A DNA stretch of 64,000 nucleotides, taken from NCBI RefSeq assembly GCF_021869535.1, contig NW_026262734.1, forward strand, positions 96,353,285-96,417,284. Direction: 5' to 3'. Shown piece by piece: positions 1 to 12,836 of the stretch. Within the stretch, counting starts at the first letter, position 1; every line of letters begins with the position of its first letter. The notes below the pieces were generated by a model, which ran no database searches, was not told where the DNA came from, and saw only the letters and a program-made list of their open reading frames with translations. This DNA comes from Mytilus californianus (Eukaryota; Mollusca; Bivalvia; Mytilida; Mytilidae). A program made the position numbers and the translations under genes.

Positions 1-392
1 AATTATTGTGTGTATTTTGTACGGTAGCTTCGCATTTTGAACTCTCGCCTAAAACATATGAATTTATGCCATTTATTATGCGGTCTTTATTTGTTGATTG
101 ATTGGTTAATAGTTTAACGCAACCTCAGCACATATAGCCCATGTCAAGGCGAGAATGAATTTTTCCCAAATTACACATTACTTTTTATCTTTCTACCTAT
201 TGAAGCTATACCATTTTCAAATGCAACGAAACCAACGTGTTTTTTTTTAATATGGCTTTAGAACTTTAATCCTCATCCGGGATACTTGCAGTTTGATTGT
301 TTTCTGATTACAGGAATTTCATTAGTTACTTATAAATATTACAACTACGTATACATGAATTACTCTACACTTACAGATTTATTTTATTACAG

Positions 393-473
393 GATACTGA
401 AGAAAACGATATTGCAAAAGTCCTACTCGACTTCTCCAGCCAGTCGGTTGATTCCTCTCAAGACAGCAGCTGA
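393..473 (+). CDS. Possible 3'-terminal coding exon of an unidentified gene
   Basis: A pyrimidine-rich stretch ending in TTTTATTACAG is followed at 393 by an open frame of 26 codons that stops at 471-473. The peptide is acidic and Ser-rich and ends in SSQDSS, which looks more like a protein tail than random AT-rich translation. It would be the last exon of a plus-strand gene that lies mostly to the left of the window, with the following AT-rich DNA as 3' UTR. I do not recognise the family. The exon is short, so chance cannot be excluded. Confidence 0.35.
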   Translation, partial: DTEENDIAKVLLDFSSQSVDSSQDSS

Positions 474-1790
474 TTTGAAATCAGTACATAGCGCCCGTCA
501 TTGAAATTACAAACAGGCTGCATTTTGTAGTTATGTTGCACTGGAACACAGTGTGTACGTGGGATTGTGCCACCTTTGTGTTGAAAATGATGATGTAGCG
601 CAACTACCAACTTTATGATAAAAACATTATGTTTAGATTGACGTTACCTCCGTTGTATATACAATGCTTTCTCTCAAATTGTTATTGGTATCGCGTTTAA
701 TAACATATACAAAGGTTATGATTCCAACAATTTTGTAGCTCTTTTCACTTTCTGTTATAAAAATATAGGATACTTAAAAAAAACAATCGTAGAAATAAAT
801 TAGATCACACAAGTTTTTAAAGACAAAAAAATGTGTCTTACTGTATTTACACTAGTAGAATAGATAGAATAGTTAATTGGAATCTTTATTTTCAAGTTCT
901 GAATGTATTTAAACATTTTTGTAGATTAGTGACCACAAATTTCATTTTTTTTTTTGTTCTTTGGTCGTGTCTTGTTATTTTGTGCATTAATAACATCTTC
1001 GATAAGACGTTTTCCTAAAAAGAACTTAGTCAGCATTTTGGCCAAATTGCGTCATTTTTTAAGTATCACTCAATTCAAATTAAGGATATTTAAAAGGAAT
1101 AGAGAAAAATCTTCGTAGCAAGGAATAAAATACTCTGTACATAAAATACGGACACCTTGCATTTTTGTTTGTTAAAAATGAGATCAAGGAACGAAGTATT
1201 AAATTGTTGTGCCCTTTACAATATTGTTTGCTTGTTACAATTTTTAATGGATTAAAGTTAAATATTTTTAAATGTCGCAGACTTTTTATTCAAAAAGAGA
1301 GTATAAAGGAAATATAGATATAATTTTGTATCTTTGCATTGTTAAATAGCCTTCAGTTAGTTTTTGTCTTCTTAGTGCTCTCTTTACGGAAAAGAAGAAA
1401 TTGGGGAACAAATAACATACATCTAGGCAGCGGAAAGTATAATAGAATCAATGTTATCAAGACAATGTACTTGTCTCCCTTTTCTCTTGTCATTCGAACC
1501 GCTTAAGAAGTCCGTAATACACATTGTAAATTGTCATTTAGAAATGCTATACAATAGGTCCACCAATTGGGCATGCGAACCACTCTTTGTTTATGAAGAT
1601 TCTTTTAAGATTCAGATTTCTTGTAATTCCCCAACCTCAACATGATTAACCAGGCGAAAGTGTTTTGTAATTGAAACTGTATGACTTAATTTAAGTGCAT
1701 ATGCACTAAAAAAAATCTACTAGTAGAGTTGCAACCATCCGTGCAATGACATGTACAGGAAGATAATGTGTTTATTATTTAATTCACATA
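474..1790. other. AT-rich stretch, no gene seen
   Basis: No coding exon, RNA gene or clear repeat is visible. If the exon ending at 473 is real, part of this is its 3' UTR; AATAAA-like signals occur, for example near 1126. Confidence 0.4.
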
Positions 1791-1794
1791 TATA

Positions 1795-2000
1795 AGAGGG
1801 TCTGGAATGAGGTCCTTCATTTCTCTATTCTTTACCTTTTTATATTATTTTTCTCTAGCCTTATTTTTTACCCTTATTCTCTTTTCATTATATTCCAGCA
1901 CCCCATTCTCCGTTCTTTATTTTTTTTGGCCAATTTTTCTCTATTTTTTGCTCTTTATTCTGCAATTTTTACCCATTATTCTCTATTCTGTAAACCCCAC
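1795..2000 (+). repeat. Interspersed repeat family D (TTCTCTATTCTTTA-rich)
   Basis: It is a run of variants of TTCTCTATTCTTTA and TTCATTTCTCTATTC. Related copies lie in reverse orientation at 12415-12600, 16640-16990 and 18453-18655, and a short tail at 3280-3350. It is non-coding. Confidence 0.6.
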
Positions 2001-2348
2001 CAAGACCCTCAAATAACTATAAATTGTTTATTACGGAAATTTCATAAAAAGGAGAATGATCATTGGTTATAAATAATTGCACCCGACAACTTAAAAATAT
2101 TATTCATTTAAAAGATAAAAGTAAACAAAATACTTTGTCCGTTTTGTCTCAACGCCCTTTCAATGTTGTTTACATAATCAAACGGTACAATGATGAACAA
2201 ATTCACACACCCACTTTATCAGAACACTACTCGGATTAAAATCGACTCTATCAGAAGATATTTAAACCATATTGAGTTGAAAAGGTAGCGAACCAGGAAG
2301 ATCTGTATACAAATATTTTCTTATTAATTTTATCAAATTATGAAAGAT

Positions 2349-5300
2349 TTAACACCACTTGTAATAACTTTGGGGACGACCAAATATTTCGGTCAGGTAG
2401 CTATTCATAAATAGTCCACATTTATCTATTCCTGAATCAAACTTCAGTTGATTAAATTTCTCTATGTTGTCACCATAGGTCTCTTTTATGACATCAACGA
2501 TCCCTGGTATATCTGTATGTCGCTTTGCCCAATGGGGACGTATTTTCTCATGACGAAATTGCTGGACAAACTATAAAAAAAGAATAAACAAATGTTACTT
2601 GGTGATATTTATTTTCTTCAGCATATTCTGTGTGGATAACATTTTTGGGGTTTTTGTATTAAATCACATAATAAGCATACAGTTCTATTATCTATAATGA
2701 TTGATTGGCATACATTTGGCTTTTATGAATTTTTCAAGATGTTTTGTTATTCAACGAAATATTTTATCTTACCAATGTGTAAGGTCAATTATGCTAAGCG
2801 GAACACATATACGTTTACATGTTTACCCTAGCTGCCGGGAACCTTAGCTCTTATCGTCCTTTCTATGATTTTTTTTTAATTTGGGGGTCCGCTAAATTGT
2901 CTATGATTTTTTTCTTTTTAATTTCGGGGTCCGCTAAATTGTCAAATTATATCATTAGGACAATAAGGGCTGCGGTCCCGCAGCTTTGTCTATCCAATCT
3001 CCTCGTCTTGAATGTGTTTGTAATATTTTCCACTTGTGGATGAGACTAGATCTATCATTAACGTCAACGTGCTTTATCTTTCCCCTTGCAAATAATTGTT
3101 TACTTTGAAGGAAGGAAAGGCGTGTGAATATATTGATACATTTTTTTTCAATTCAATTATAAATTCATCAAAATGACGATTCTGATATACCATGTAAATC
3201 ATACCTTGTTACAGGAGATTGTTTAGTATGATGGCTAGTGAAACGATATTCTATGAGGTTCTGGGTGGGGTTTACAGAGTAAATAAATAGGCCTAAAATT
3301 CAAAGAATACAGAAATGAAGGACCCTTCCCCATCCACCCCAACCAACCAACCAACCAGACCCTCGTATATATGGCAAAAAAACTCCGGGAAATAAATAAA
3401 AAGTTTGCTACAAAACGTACCCCTGTTAGAATTTATTGATACAGACCTACTGTATAACATCAACGGGAATACATCGAAGTACCATTTTTCTATGCAATTT
3501 ATTAGCATGTTAAGATTTGTCTTCACCATAAAAATCAGAGCCTAAAGTTCTACCAATCACGAAAGTCGATATCATAGTACTTACATTTGCTGCTGTGTCA
3601 TAAAATCCGAACTGTGTGGGCGGGGCTAGGAAGTCGATCACCATAGAACGGCCAGTATCGTCGACTTGCTGAATTCCGTTGTTTCCAAAACACAAATAAC
3701 AATCCATGTTTTGAAGAAATCGTGGAAGGAAAGCGTTCATCGGAGACGATCCTGACGTTTTAACTTGGTTTTCTACTTTTTCTGCCATAAACTGCAATAG
3801 GAAATATTATTGTCACAAAAAAGAAAAGGCTTTTTTCTTTACTTATTCAATGTTTAAGAAAAATATAAGATGGCACGTTAACTGTACTGTTTATCGAAAA
3901 ATAAAAATTCTACTGAGAAGTTTCGTATACCTTTAGGGATCTCGGTGGCCGAGTGGTCTAAGTAGTCGACTAACGGATCACTAGGCTGTCAACACTGAGG
4001 TTGTGAATTCGAATCCCGCACGCGACAAGTGCGTTCGACTCCAATCTTAATTGACTAGGATTGTCAGTTTTCCTACCGAAAGTCGGTGGTTTTCTCCGGG
4101 CACTCCAGCTTTCTCCACCATTAAAAACTGACCGCTACAAAATACCAGTAGTACCAATAGCGCTGAAAGTGGCGTTAAACACAAATCAATCAATCGTATA
4201 CCTGTAACATTCAGTGTAAACGTGTCAATGCACTACAAACTTTAATGAATTATATGAGTTGCTTGATCGAAAAAAAAGTTAAGAAGCCTTAATGACAGAA
4301 AGAAAAAAAAAGACAAGAAAACTCTATACACATAAAATCCTAAATAATATGGACTTGAAAAATGACCGTAAAACTAAAGCTTTCTTCATTCTGGCATGCA
4401 AGGGACACACACTCTCTTCTTACTTAATATGAAGCAGAACTTCGCCCTTTTCTTTGAAAGAAAGAAAATCGTCTTCAAAATATATATTTTGCACCGCTAC
4501 GATCGCCGTTATTTTTACCATTGCGGACAATTACGCCACCTTACCATAAACCTTGGACCAACCCCTGCTCAGTTTTCACTGTAAACTTCCGAGACTTCTG
4601 CCAGGGGCGAAGCTGCCGTTATGCACTTTAGGCACGTGCCTACACATAATTTTTTTCATAAATATTTTTTTTTTATTAAAAAAAATAAACAACATTATCT
4701 GTAGATGCACGCCAGTGAAGTTGTCAAAACTCTTTAATTATCGAATGTCATGTGTACACTTGTCTATCATCCTTAGTGAATGGAGTATGGATAGAATTGA
4801 ATGTCATTATATTCCCCCTTATATAGAAACTATAAAACTTTGGTTCAGATCATTTCACTTCTATCAACAAATACTTGAATGAACCTCCACTTAGACACAT
4901 GATTTTTTTTAATTAGTTAAAAACTAATATTGGCTTTCAACTACTTTTCACTTGGTCTTCATCCGACCTACAATAAAACCCTTGCCAAAGTTGGGCGTCC
5001 ATTTGGCTGTGCAGGATGTATAAATACGCAGTCACGTCTGGTCAGAATGGGGACGTTAAATCCTATGCCTAGTGTTGAGAGAATGCCACGCTCTCTGCAC
5101 GTTAAGAAACTTGCAACAACTCTGAGGGGTTCTTATGCGGTCTACTGAAAGGCAAAATTTCTGTTTCACCCAATAAACCCAAGTTTCGAATGCATGGCGA
5201 TTCCAAATTTCCAGACCGTCGTCCTGGACGACCCCTTTTACAGGACCTAGCTACCTGTTGTATCTATTGTAAATTTGTTTTTGTCCTGAACATGCATGAA

Positions 5301-8300
5301 CTATTTGCCACTGGACGTTTAGCAATCAATTAATTAATCAACTAGCTCTAACGGTGAAGGTTTCTTTTAAATGTACATTGTCGGATCGTCAATATGTAAT
5401 ATCAATTGACGTATGTATCAATTATCCTCAATCAGAAAGGAATAGATATGAAAATACTAAACAGGTTGCGCTGCTTAATAAAGGGCTACGCTGATCCACG
5501 CTGGGCAATGCATATTGTTAATATTTATTTATATATATTTCCGATTGTACTGCCAGTTAATTCATCAGTCAGATGTAATTGTAAAATTATGTATATTACA
5601 ATTTCTTCGAAATTTTTTTCATGTATATTATCATGATTGATAAAATGACCAGTTTTCATGTTTTTCTGTACACCAAATTTTGCAACTAAAATTCTGAAAA
5701 CTGTTTCCTGTCGGGTGGCTTCGACCCCCTGAACCCCCTACCAGGGCTCTGCCCTGGACCTGCTGGGGGCCTTGAGCGGTCCCCAGACTCCCTGCCGCAA
5801 TTTGTGCCTACAGTTAATTGGATACATAGCTACGCCCCTGTCTGCTGACTCTCATCACATGAATACTATTTACCTTGAATGCTCGGAGTGGACGTGAAAA
5901 TGAATTATCAATATTCAATACAAAAGCGGCACTGGTTTCCGATCCATGCTTCGGTGGTAAAATGGTGGGAAATGCATCTACCAAGTAATGATAACTCTCG
6001 GACGGAAGCAGCTTTGCTATGTTCAGTGCACCCTAGAATTAAAGCTAAATGTATATCAGGTTTCCTAGTATTTGTTTTATTCTCTAATGTTATATATTGT
6101 CATATCAAATGTTTATTCCCTTCGGGTCCCTCAATTGGAGTAAAATATTCTTCTGTTGCCTAGTTGCCTAGCATTTAAGAAAGAAAACGAAAGAAAAAAC
6201 AAGCTTATATTTTTTTTCTTATTTTTTTTTTGTAAATGTTACATATTTGTATTGTTTATTGTTTATATATATTTTTGTGTTATTTAGTAGAAATCAAATT
6301 GTTTGGATTGTATACTAATACATATCTTCTTGCTATCGTGGCATCGTTTTGACAATTAAAATGTGATGGTTACGCCCTAGTATTAGAAATTAAATCACGT
6401 ATGAAACAAAATAAGAAGTCATTGGTTTAACTTGGTCAACAAAGACTTGAACTGACCTTTCCTCTCAGTATTCCTGTTTCATTTCCACCAGATATTGATC
6501 CCCCGGTTGGCAAATAGACTGGACCTTGTATCATGTGATTACCAGGTACAGCATCAACCAATACAATTGTCCTGTTGAAGAGAAATCATCTAATTAGTTC
6601 CTGGTATTGAAAATGAAAATATCGGTCACAGTCACGGTAATATATTTATCAATTATGGACTTTTTACGAGGTCAATATACGTTATATATGGACCTGTTCA
6701 GATGATATTGACAGAGGACGAAGTCAATACGTTATATATGGACCTGTTCAGATTATATTGACCGAGGACGAAGTCAATATGTAATATATGGACCTGTTCA
6801 TATTAAATTGACCGAGGACGAAGTCAATACGTTATATATGGACCTGTTCAGATTAAATTGACCGAGGACGAAGTCCGTGGTTCAATATAATCTAACAGGT
6901 CCATACATAACGTATTGACTGAGTGAAAGTCCTTAATTTATATATTACATGTGTCCAGTAAATAGTGTATTATGGAAACGAACCTTAACGTTCTCTCTGT
7001 GTATTTTACATTGTATTTTGCAAGATTTTTAATATTGACAATCTATATAAATAGAAACAGCATTTTGCAAGATTTGTTATATTGACCGTCAATATATATA
7101 TATAAACAGAAACATTGCGTTTTTCAAGATTTTTTATATTGACCGTCAATATATATAATTATATAAATAGAAACATAGAGTCCATATCCTGTCTAGATCC
7201 TTAATTTGCATCACGTGATCGTAATAACCAATGAAAAAAGTAGAATCCTACACCATATGTAATATTTATATTGTCAATCGAGGCGAAGCCGAGTTTACTA
7301 TAGTTTACTATAGTTTTAGGAACTGTAAATTAAAAAAAAAAGTTTATTCTCTAGTGAAACTGGTTCATTTTTTTCTCTTTTTGGTGTTTAAGCGATTTTT
7401 GTCGGAGCTCTGTTGATTTGAATTCGACGAACCATTATTTTTTTTACATTCAGCAAACATCTTATTTAAAAAAAATTAAGATAAAGAAGACCCCACGAAA
7501 TAATGTTATAATATGCAATTATGATATTCAACGATGAAAAGTGCACGCTACCTATACAAGTGTGATGTTTATAGCAATTTTAAAGAAACTAAAACCCCTA
7601 CCTAAGCCATACAAGGTCCCTTTTAACTGTCCAAGAATTGAGAACTGTTTTATTATGCCTAAACACTTCTTCCTCTTCTGGAGTCACAGAATTAAATGGA
7701 TACCAAGATATTTCCGTTAGGAAATGTGACGTGACTACGTTTTTCAAGTTAGTTTGGTTATAGAACAAATCTTCTAACGGTACAAATTGATTTTGTACTT
7801 TAGCAATAAGCGTCCCGTTGACTTGGATTGTGATGTCATACATAACTCCCATCATTCCAAGATTACACATTAGTGCCTTCATAAGTTCTGGACGTTTTTC
7901 TTTGGAAAAACGTAGCAAACGACCGCGAGCGTTTACTAAGCGCATTTCCACCACATAACCACTCCAAGTTGGAGCACTCCAGGATGAACCCTAAATGTAG
8001 GAAAAAAACATTAAACTTTATGTAAACAGTCAAGGGAACTTTTACCTGTAGTAATACGTACCGAACGAGAAACAAATGTTTTAACAGACAAAATCCAATC
8101 AATAGAATAAATCTCACTGGTCATTGGAAGTCAATTGATTATTAAAATTTGCGGGAAGGGAAGTAGTGTTTTTATATATATTTCATCAAATTCGATAATA
8201 TGATGGATGTCTTAGAAAATTGTAAGTAAGATCCAATCAAATGTGTTCAAAAGAATTGGCTTTATACACGTGTTTTTCTTTAAAAACATTCTCTTTACAA

Positions 8301-11300
8301 AATATAAATAAGATGTGGTATGAGTGTCAATGAGACAACTCCCCATCAAGTCACAATGTATAAAAAGTAAACAATTATAGGTCAAAAAGTACGGCCTTCA
8401 ACACGGAGCCTTGGTTCACACCGAACAGCAAGCTATAAAGGGCCCCGAAATGACTAGTGTAAAACAATTCAAACAGGAACACCAACGGTATAATCTATAT
8501 AAGAAACGAGAAACACCTATGAACTACACCAACAAACGACAACCACTGAACCACAGGCTCCTGACTTAGGACAGGTGCATAAAAATACAGAGGGTTTAAA
8601 CGTTTTAACAGGCGCCAACCTTCACCCTAACCTGATACAGTAGTGTAACATTACAACATAAAAAGTAAGCATACACAAAACGAATAAGTTTGATCTATGA
8701 CACAATATAAATACAATATTAAAACGTAGGTGCCTAACATAGCCGTTACAGGTATTAATAAAAAAAAAGATGAGTAAGAGTGTCAATAAGCCAATTCTAA
8801 CCTGGGACAAAATGGCGTTAAATAAAACAACGTACACAGGTAAATTTAAATGTAAAATAATTTTGTTGTTAGGAGTACGGAAATGTTTTAACAAAATTTA
8901 TAAATTAGTTGTCCATTTCACCTGGTAAACGATCAATAACTCATTTAAGCAGCTTTTGTCTTCCGTCGGTGAAATTTGCTGCAACTATGAATATTTATTA
9001 CCATCATTAGACATTTTACTACTATTAAGGCATTTCTTTCTTTGTTTTTATTAACCTGGATGTATAGCAATGTGCAAATTGTGGTTACTTACATTCCAAA
9101 TTATTTTTTAAAAATAGAAATCTTCGTACCTCACTGATCGATTTGTGTTGCCCCACGGCACGTGTTCCTACAAAAATGGATCACATATATACTTACATGT
9201 GTAGATGAGGCTACCATTCCACCAACTGTAGCATTGACAATTAGAGGCTGTGACAACATGGAGAGACCATTCTTTACCAGAAACTTATTCAAGTCATATT
9301 CTAATACTCCAGTTACTACAGTGACGGTATAATACGACCTTTCTGAGTTCTAAAATAGCATACTAACATAATTTATTATCATGTTGATGGAAATGACACC
9401 ATTGTGCGAAGAAATGTTAAGGAAAATAAAGAAGAACTGGTAGGACACATGAGCTAGCATACACTCTTTTTCTAGTGACTAAACTTTCCTCTCTTTAACA
9501 CTGTCGACTCAATCAACATAAATCTTCCTATTGAATTCATTGTTATTTTTTTCTCGTCATGAATATGCATAAATCGTCCTGAATTTGCATTAATCCTCCT
9601 GAGTTTATGTATTCGTGATTGATTAACACCCTCTCATTTTTCGTTTTAATCTTTAGATTTATAGGTGCTGAAAGAATCATTAGAATCTTTGGGTTTTTGT
9701 TTTGATTATTGTTAACTTAAATATATAATATTCACCGGTTTGTGAAGTTCCATTCGAGGGCCATCATGACGCTCTAGCTCTCTGACATCCATAGAGATCT
9801 GCCCTTCATCCGGGTACAACGGAGAACGTGTATGACCGCCCCCTGTTGCCCGTATGTGAATTCCTGTCATGGCCGCTGCCTTGACTACTCTTTGAACTTC
9901 CCAGATAGTTTGAGGTTTCACATAGAATAAATGGTCAATTATGATAGTTTTATCCCAGTTAACAAACTGTCTTATATCTACCCTTGGACCTCTAAGTCCA
10001 ATAAAATAGTCCAATAGTCTTAACTGACTTCTCATCCTGGCATAGACGGCTGAAATGAACACGTACGTAATGTAAATCTCAAGTGTTTTATGCTGTTTAC
10101 AATTACTTCAAACTCAATCCTTAGAAAAAAAACTGCATTGCAACTTTTTTACGTTTACAGATTAAAATAATCAGACAATTGCCCATCATTGTTTACCGCT
10201 GCATTAGAATGAAATTTAAAGTATACAAGTTTAGTTCACAATGTCGTAGACGCGTTTGTAAACTCAGTTTAGAACCACCAAATCTATCTTCATTGCAGCA
10301 AATACCTAGTGCAGTCTTCCCATATTATGTAGGATAATGTTGGCTTATAGTAGTGACAAATCAAGAAAAAAAGGTGCTTATTTTACGACTTTAATGAACC
10401 GGCATTACTTTAGGCATTACATGATTTTTTTTGCAAAGCCAATACCTAAAGCGTACTTTTTTTGCTCTGTCGTAGCCATTTTCTATGGCGCATTTTTTCA
10501 TAAAATAGAAAGAGAAAGAAATCTTGATGTCTTTATTCGAAATGCAACCCGACAAAGTCTGTTACTTTTGTTGTTTTCTTATAGTCCCCAAACTCTTGAT
10601 TTGATATTTTATATAGAGTTTAAGTGCTGAGTCATATTATAAAACTATAGTTCCTTCTATTTAGTCTGATTTTTGTAGGTAGGACGGTCCATTAAAGTTG
10701 AAAACTTGTTGACTTGGTCATTCCACTATTAAGGTTGCAACTAGATTCTTTCTGTTAACGGACACAATTATTACAAGGTAATGAAAAGTAAAAGAGAGGC
10801 GAAAAATACCAAATGGACATTCAAACTCATATGTCGAAAATAAACTGACTATGACATGGCAAAAAAAAAAGAAAAAGACCAAAAAACTAACACCAGTATA
10901 CAAAACACAACATACTTCGAATATTACTAGAAATAACTTAACAGTGTATGGTTCTGTCATAGAATGGTATAAAGGCATAAAATAAATAATTGATTGGTTG
11001 TAGCAGGTAAAACGTCCAACTACAAATATTTTTTGCATATTCGGGGCATCAATATGTAAACACTATACCACGCGGAGGATCTAAAATGGGGGACCAGGAT
11101 AAATTATTTGCTTTATAAATTACTTAAGCAAATAAAATGTATGCAAATATTACGAATAACTTATTTCTATCTGAAATTATAAATAAAGTATCTATACAAA
11201 TAAGCTTACCATCGCTTCTTGCAATTTCGTCCATCTCGGCAACATTGTCCCCGGCAGCTCTACGATTTCTAGTGTTGTAATTTTCTTTCGCTTCATTCTC

Positions 11301-11351
11301 TGGTGATAGCATCACGAATGAAAACAACATCAGTAATTTAGGAGCATTCAT
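2349..11351 (-). CDS. L-gulonolactone oxidase-like secreted flavoenzyme, copy A (8 exons)
   Basis: Exons (minus strand): 11351-11210, 10049-9736, 9349-9197, 7990-7602, 6571-6457, 6032-5874, 3791-3585, 2570-2349. All introns are GT/AG, and the 1,701-nt frame encodes 566 residues. The N-terminus is a short hydrophobic signal-like segment, then a furin-type site RNRR (residues 28-31). A PCMH-type FAD-binding domain spans exons 2-4, with ATGGGHT placing His120 where rat GULO carries its covalent FAD histidine. The C-terminal aldonolactone-oxidase domain has the HWAK motif (506-509). Sequons at N191, N261 and N281 fit secretion. The family oxidises aldono-lactones such as L-gulono-1,4-lactone with O2, giving ascorbate precursor and H2O2. 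At 566 residues it is longer than vertebrate GULO (about 440), mostly at the N-terminus, so the substrate is not certain. Start: first ATG of a 142-nt exon conserved in all three copies. Confidence 0.9.
3933..4193 (+). mobile_element. tRNA-derived SINE with 10-bp target duplication
   Basis: The head is tRNA-like, with an A box (GTGGCCGAGTGGTCTAAG) and a B box (GAATTCGAATCCC). The body contains TTTTCTCCGGGCACTCCAGC, which resembles the central domain of MetaSINE-type elements, and the end is GGCGTTAAAC plus (AATC)n. The direct repeat TCGTATACCT at 3923-3932 and 4194-4203 marks the insertion. It sits in the intron between exons 6 and 7 of copy A. Confidence 0.9.
4945..5340 (+). mobile_element. 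SINE-like repeat family C
   Basis: This 395-bp interspersed copy contains CTTGCCAAAGTTGGGCGTCC, a stretch with GTCAGAATGGGGACGTTAAA, and ends in GGACGTTTAGCAATCAATTA. A full reverse-orientation copy with a 13-bp target duplication lies at 47044-47463, and fragments lie near 17090, 38680, 49393 and 51428. No A/B box could be assigned. It is in the intron between exons 6 and 7 of copy A. Confidence 0.7.
6668..6925. repeat. 50-bp tandem repeat ending in one inverted monomer
   Basis: About four direct copies of a 50-bp unit contain ATATATGGACCTGTTCAGAT and GACCGAGGACGAAGTCAATA. The last 40 bp (6880-6920) are the same unit in reverse complement. It lies between exons 4 and 5 of copy A. Confidence 0.9.
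7016..7178. repeat. AT-rich tandem repeat, three units
   Basis: Three units of roughly 47-57 bp share CAAGATTTTTTATATTGACC and ATAAATAGAAACA. It lies in the intron between exons 4 and 5 of copy A and shows no coding potential. Confidence 0.7.
8298..8665 (+). repeat. Interspersed repeat family B
   Basis: It begins AAGATGTGGTATGAGTGTCA, continues through ACGGCCTTCAACACGG and CACAGGCTCCTGACTTAGGA and ends near TAACATTACAACATAAAAA. Other copies lie at 14150 (minus), 15434, 20709, 21340 (minus), 33920 (minus), 40430 (minus) and 53815. It is very common in bivalve sequence, with no coding capacity. This copy is in the intron between exons 3 and 4 of copy A. Confidence 0.8.
10718..10935 (-). repeat. 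3'-tail fragment of the RT-bearing repeat
   Basis: Reverse complement of the non-coding tail seen at about 24000-24140 on the plus strand (TTTGGTATCTTTCGTCTCTC and GTCATGGCGTTGTCAGTTTA types). It is a 5'-truncated fragment in intron 1 of copy A. Confidence 0.65.
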
Positions 11352-11387
11352 ATTGTATTTCTCAATTTCAGAGATAAACAAATGTTG

Positions 11388-11417
11388 TTGTAAAATCAAT
11401 CTGTATTTGATGATCTC
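11388..11417 (-). promoter_or_regulatory. Conserved proximal upstream block of copy A
   Basis: On the minus strand it reads through TACAGATTGATTTTACAA about 40-65 bp before the start codon. The same block precedes copy C (18119-18148) and copy B (45444-45476). Conservation between A and B, which differ elsewhere, suggests a core promoter or 5' UTR element. Its function is inferred only from conservation. Confidence 0.45.
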
Positions 11418-11631
11418 TAAAGAGTGCAATTACAGCGCAAATTTAGAGCTGTTTCTTTTTTCTTTTTTTTTTATCTCCTATCAAATATTCCTTCCAACGG
11501 GTTTCAATTTTACCCTTATATATATTTCTAAGCTTAAAATGATGGTATATGAAGCCGTTTTTATATTGAAATTACTAATTTATCCGCATCTCACGTTTCA
11601 TGTGCATGAATGTCTGTTTAAATCTGAAAAA

Positions 11632-11700
11632 GGGGTGCATACATCCTGGTTCTGCATCACGATAACTTTGACCCAGGAAGTTCAGAAAACAAATTAAAAG
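11632..11700 (-). promoter_or_regulatory. Conserved distal upstream block of copy A
   Basis: On the minus strand it contains GAACTTCCTGGGTCAAAG followed by CAGAACCAGGATGT, about 280-350 bp before the start codon. Equivalent blocks are 18346-18422 (copy C) and 45691-45755 (copy B). TTCCT resembles an ETS core and GGGTCA a nuclear-receptor half-site; neither is tested. Confidence 0.45.
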
Positions 11701-12414
11701 TAGAGGAGCACTTCAGTCTATGGAAATTGCGAGTCGAGAAAACTGTTTTTTATGTGAAGTAACTTTAATTTCTAATATTATATGGTAATTATGAAGACAC
11801 TCCATGATAAAAAAAGATGTTTTCGACAATGAAAAATATGTTTGATATTAAAAAAATATCAATAGATCAAGTCTGGAATAAATTCACGCGACAAACAGGA
11901 GAGTTTTGTGTATAACTATCAATCAATAGAGTCTAAAATCGGTTATTACTTGCCTTTCAATGTCGTTTTAAAGAAAAAGAAACAAGGCTAGATTTATTTG
12001 TGAACTCTCAACATATCGTTTAAATACAAACAAAAATTAAGTCCTGAAATATGTTCAAAAGTAAATTAATAGCAAGTTTGTGTCCGTGGAAAAATTGTGC
12101 TATGTTTTTCTTTTGAAAAATAAATGATTAAATGCTATTTATTTCATTGTAGATGCAGTATTTTTTTAGTGTTACTACAGTAGTTTTTTGTTGTAACTAA
12201 AAGTTTTATTCTAAATGAGGTATCAATTTGGCTCACTGCTGAACGTAAAAAGTATTTTGTTAAAAGCATCTTTCGACCTGAAAAGCAACGGAAACCTATA
12301 TTTTTGGATTACTGTTCTAATATTTTTTCTTCAATTCTAGCAAGGTTTCGTATCTCGAAAAAGGCTACTATTGCCGCATATGGGGAAATTAATCTATAAC
12401 AGGCTAATAGAGGA

Positions 12415-12600
12415 ACAGTCAGTTAATGAGGCCCCGGACAGAATAGAGAATAATGGGCATAGTTTACAGAAAAATGGACAAAAATAAAGATTAGAGAAAA
12501 AATAGGGCAAGAAAGAATAAAGAATAGAGAATAATGGGGTGCTAAAATATAAAGAATATAGAATAATGTGCAAAAAATATAACAAATAGTGAAATGTGAC
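12415..12600 (-). repeat. Repeat family D copy
   Basis: Runs of AATAGAGAATAATGGG-type units, the reverse complement of the copy at 1795-2000. It lies upstream of copy A in the duplicated block shared with 18453-18655. Confidence 0.6.
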
Positions 12601-12836
12601 CTAAAATTATAAGATTATATTGTCTGTCTGGATATTTCTTTGTATCAAGAATAGTATTTCTCTGTCTGTGTGGATATTTACAGCATGACCTATGATACAA
12701 TCGAATAATTCGGAAGAATAGTCACAGTAGCTACATTAAAATTCCGCCAAAGCACCACCATTTAAAAAATAGAATTACTCAGTATATTCATCGACTTGGA
12801 GTACAGTGCAATATTGAAAGGGGAAATCAAAATTTA

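Noticed and set aside
3950-4025. A tRNA gene of Leu/Ser type
   Set aside because: A and B boxes are present, but the body continues into a SINE with target duplication and no closed acceptor stem.
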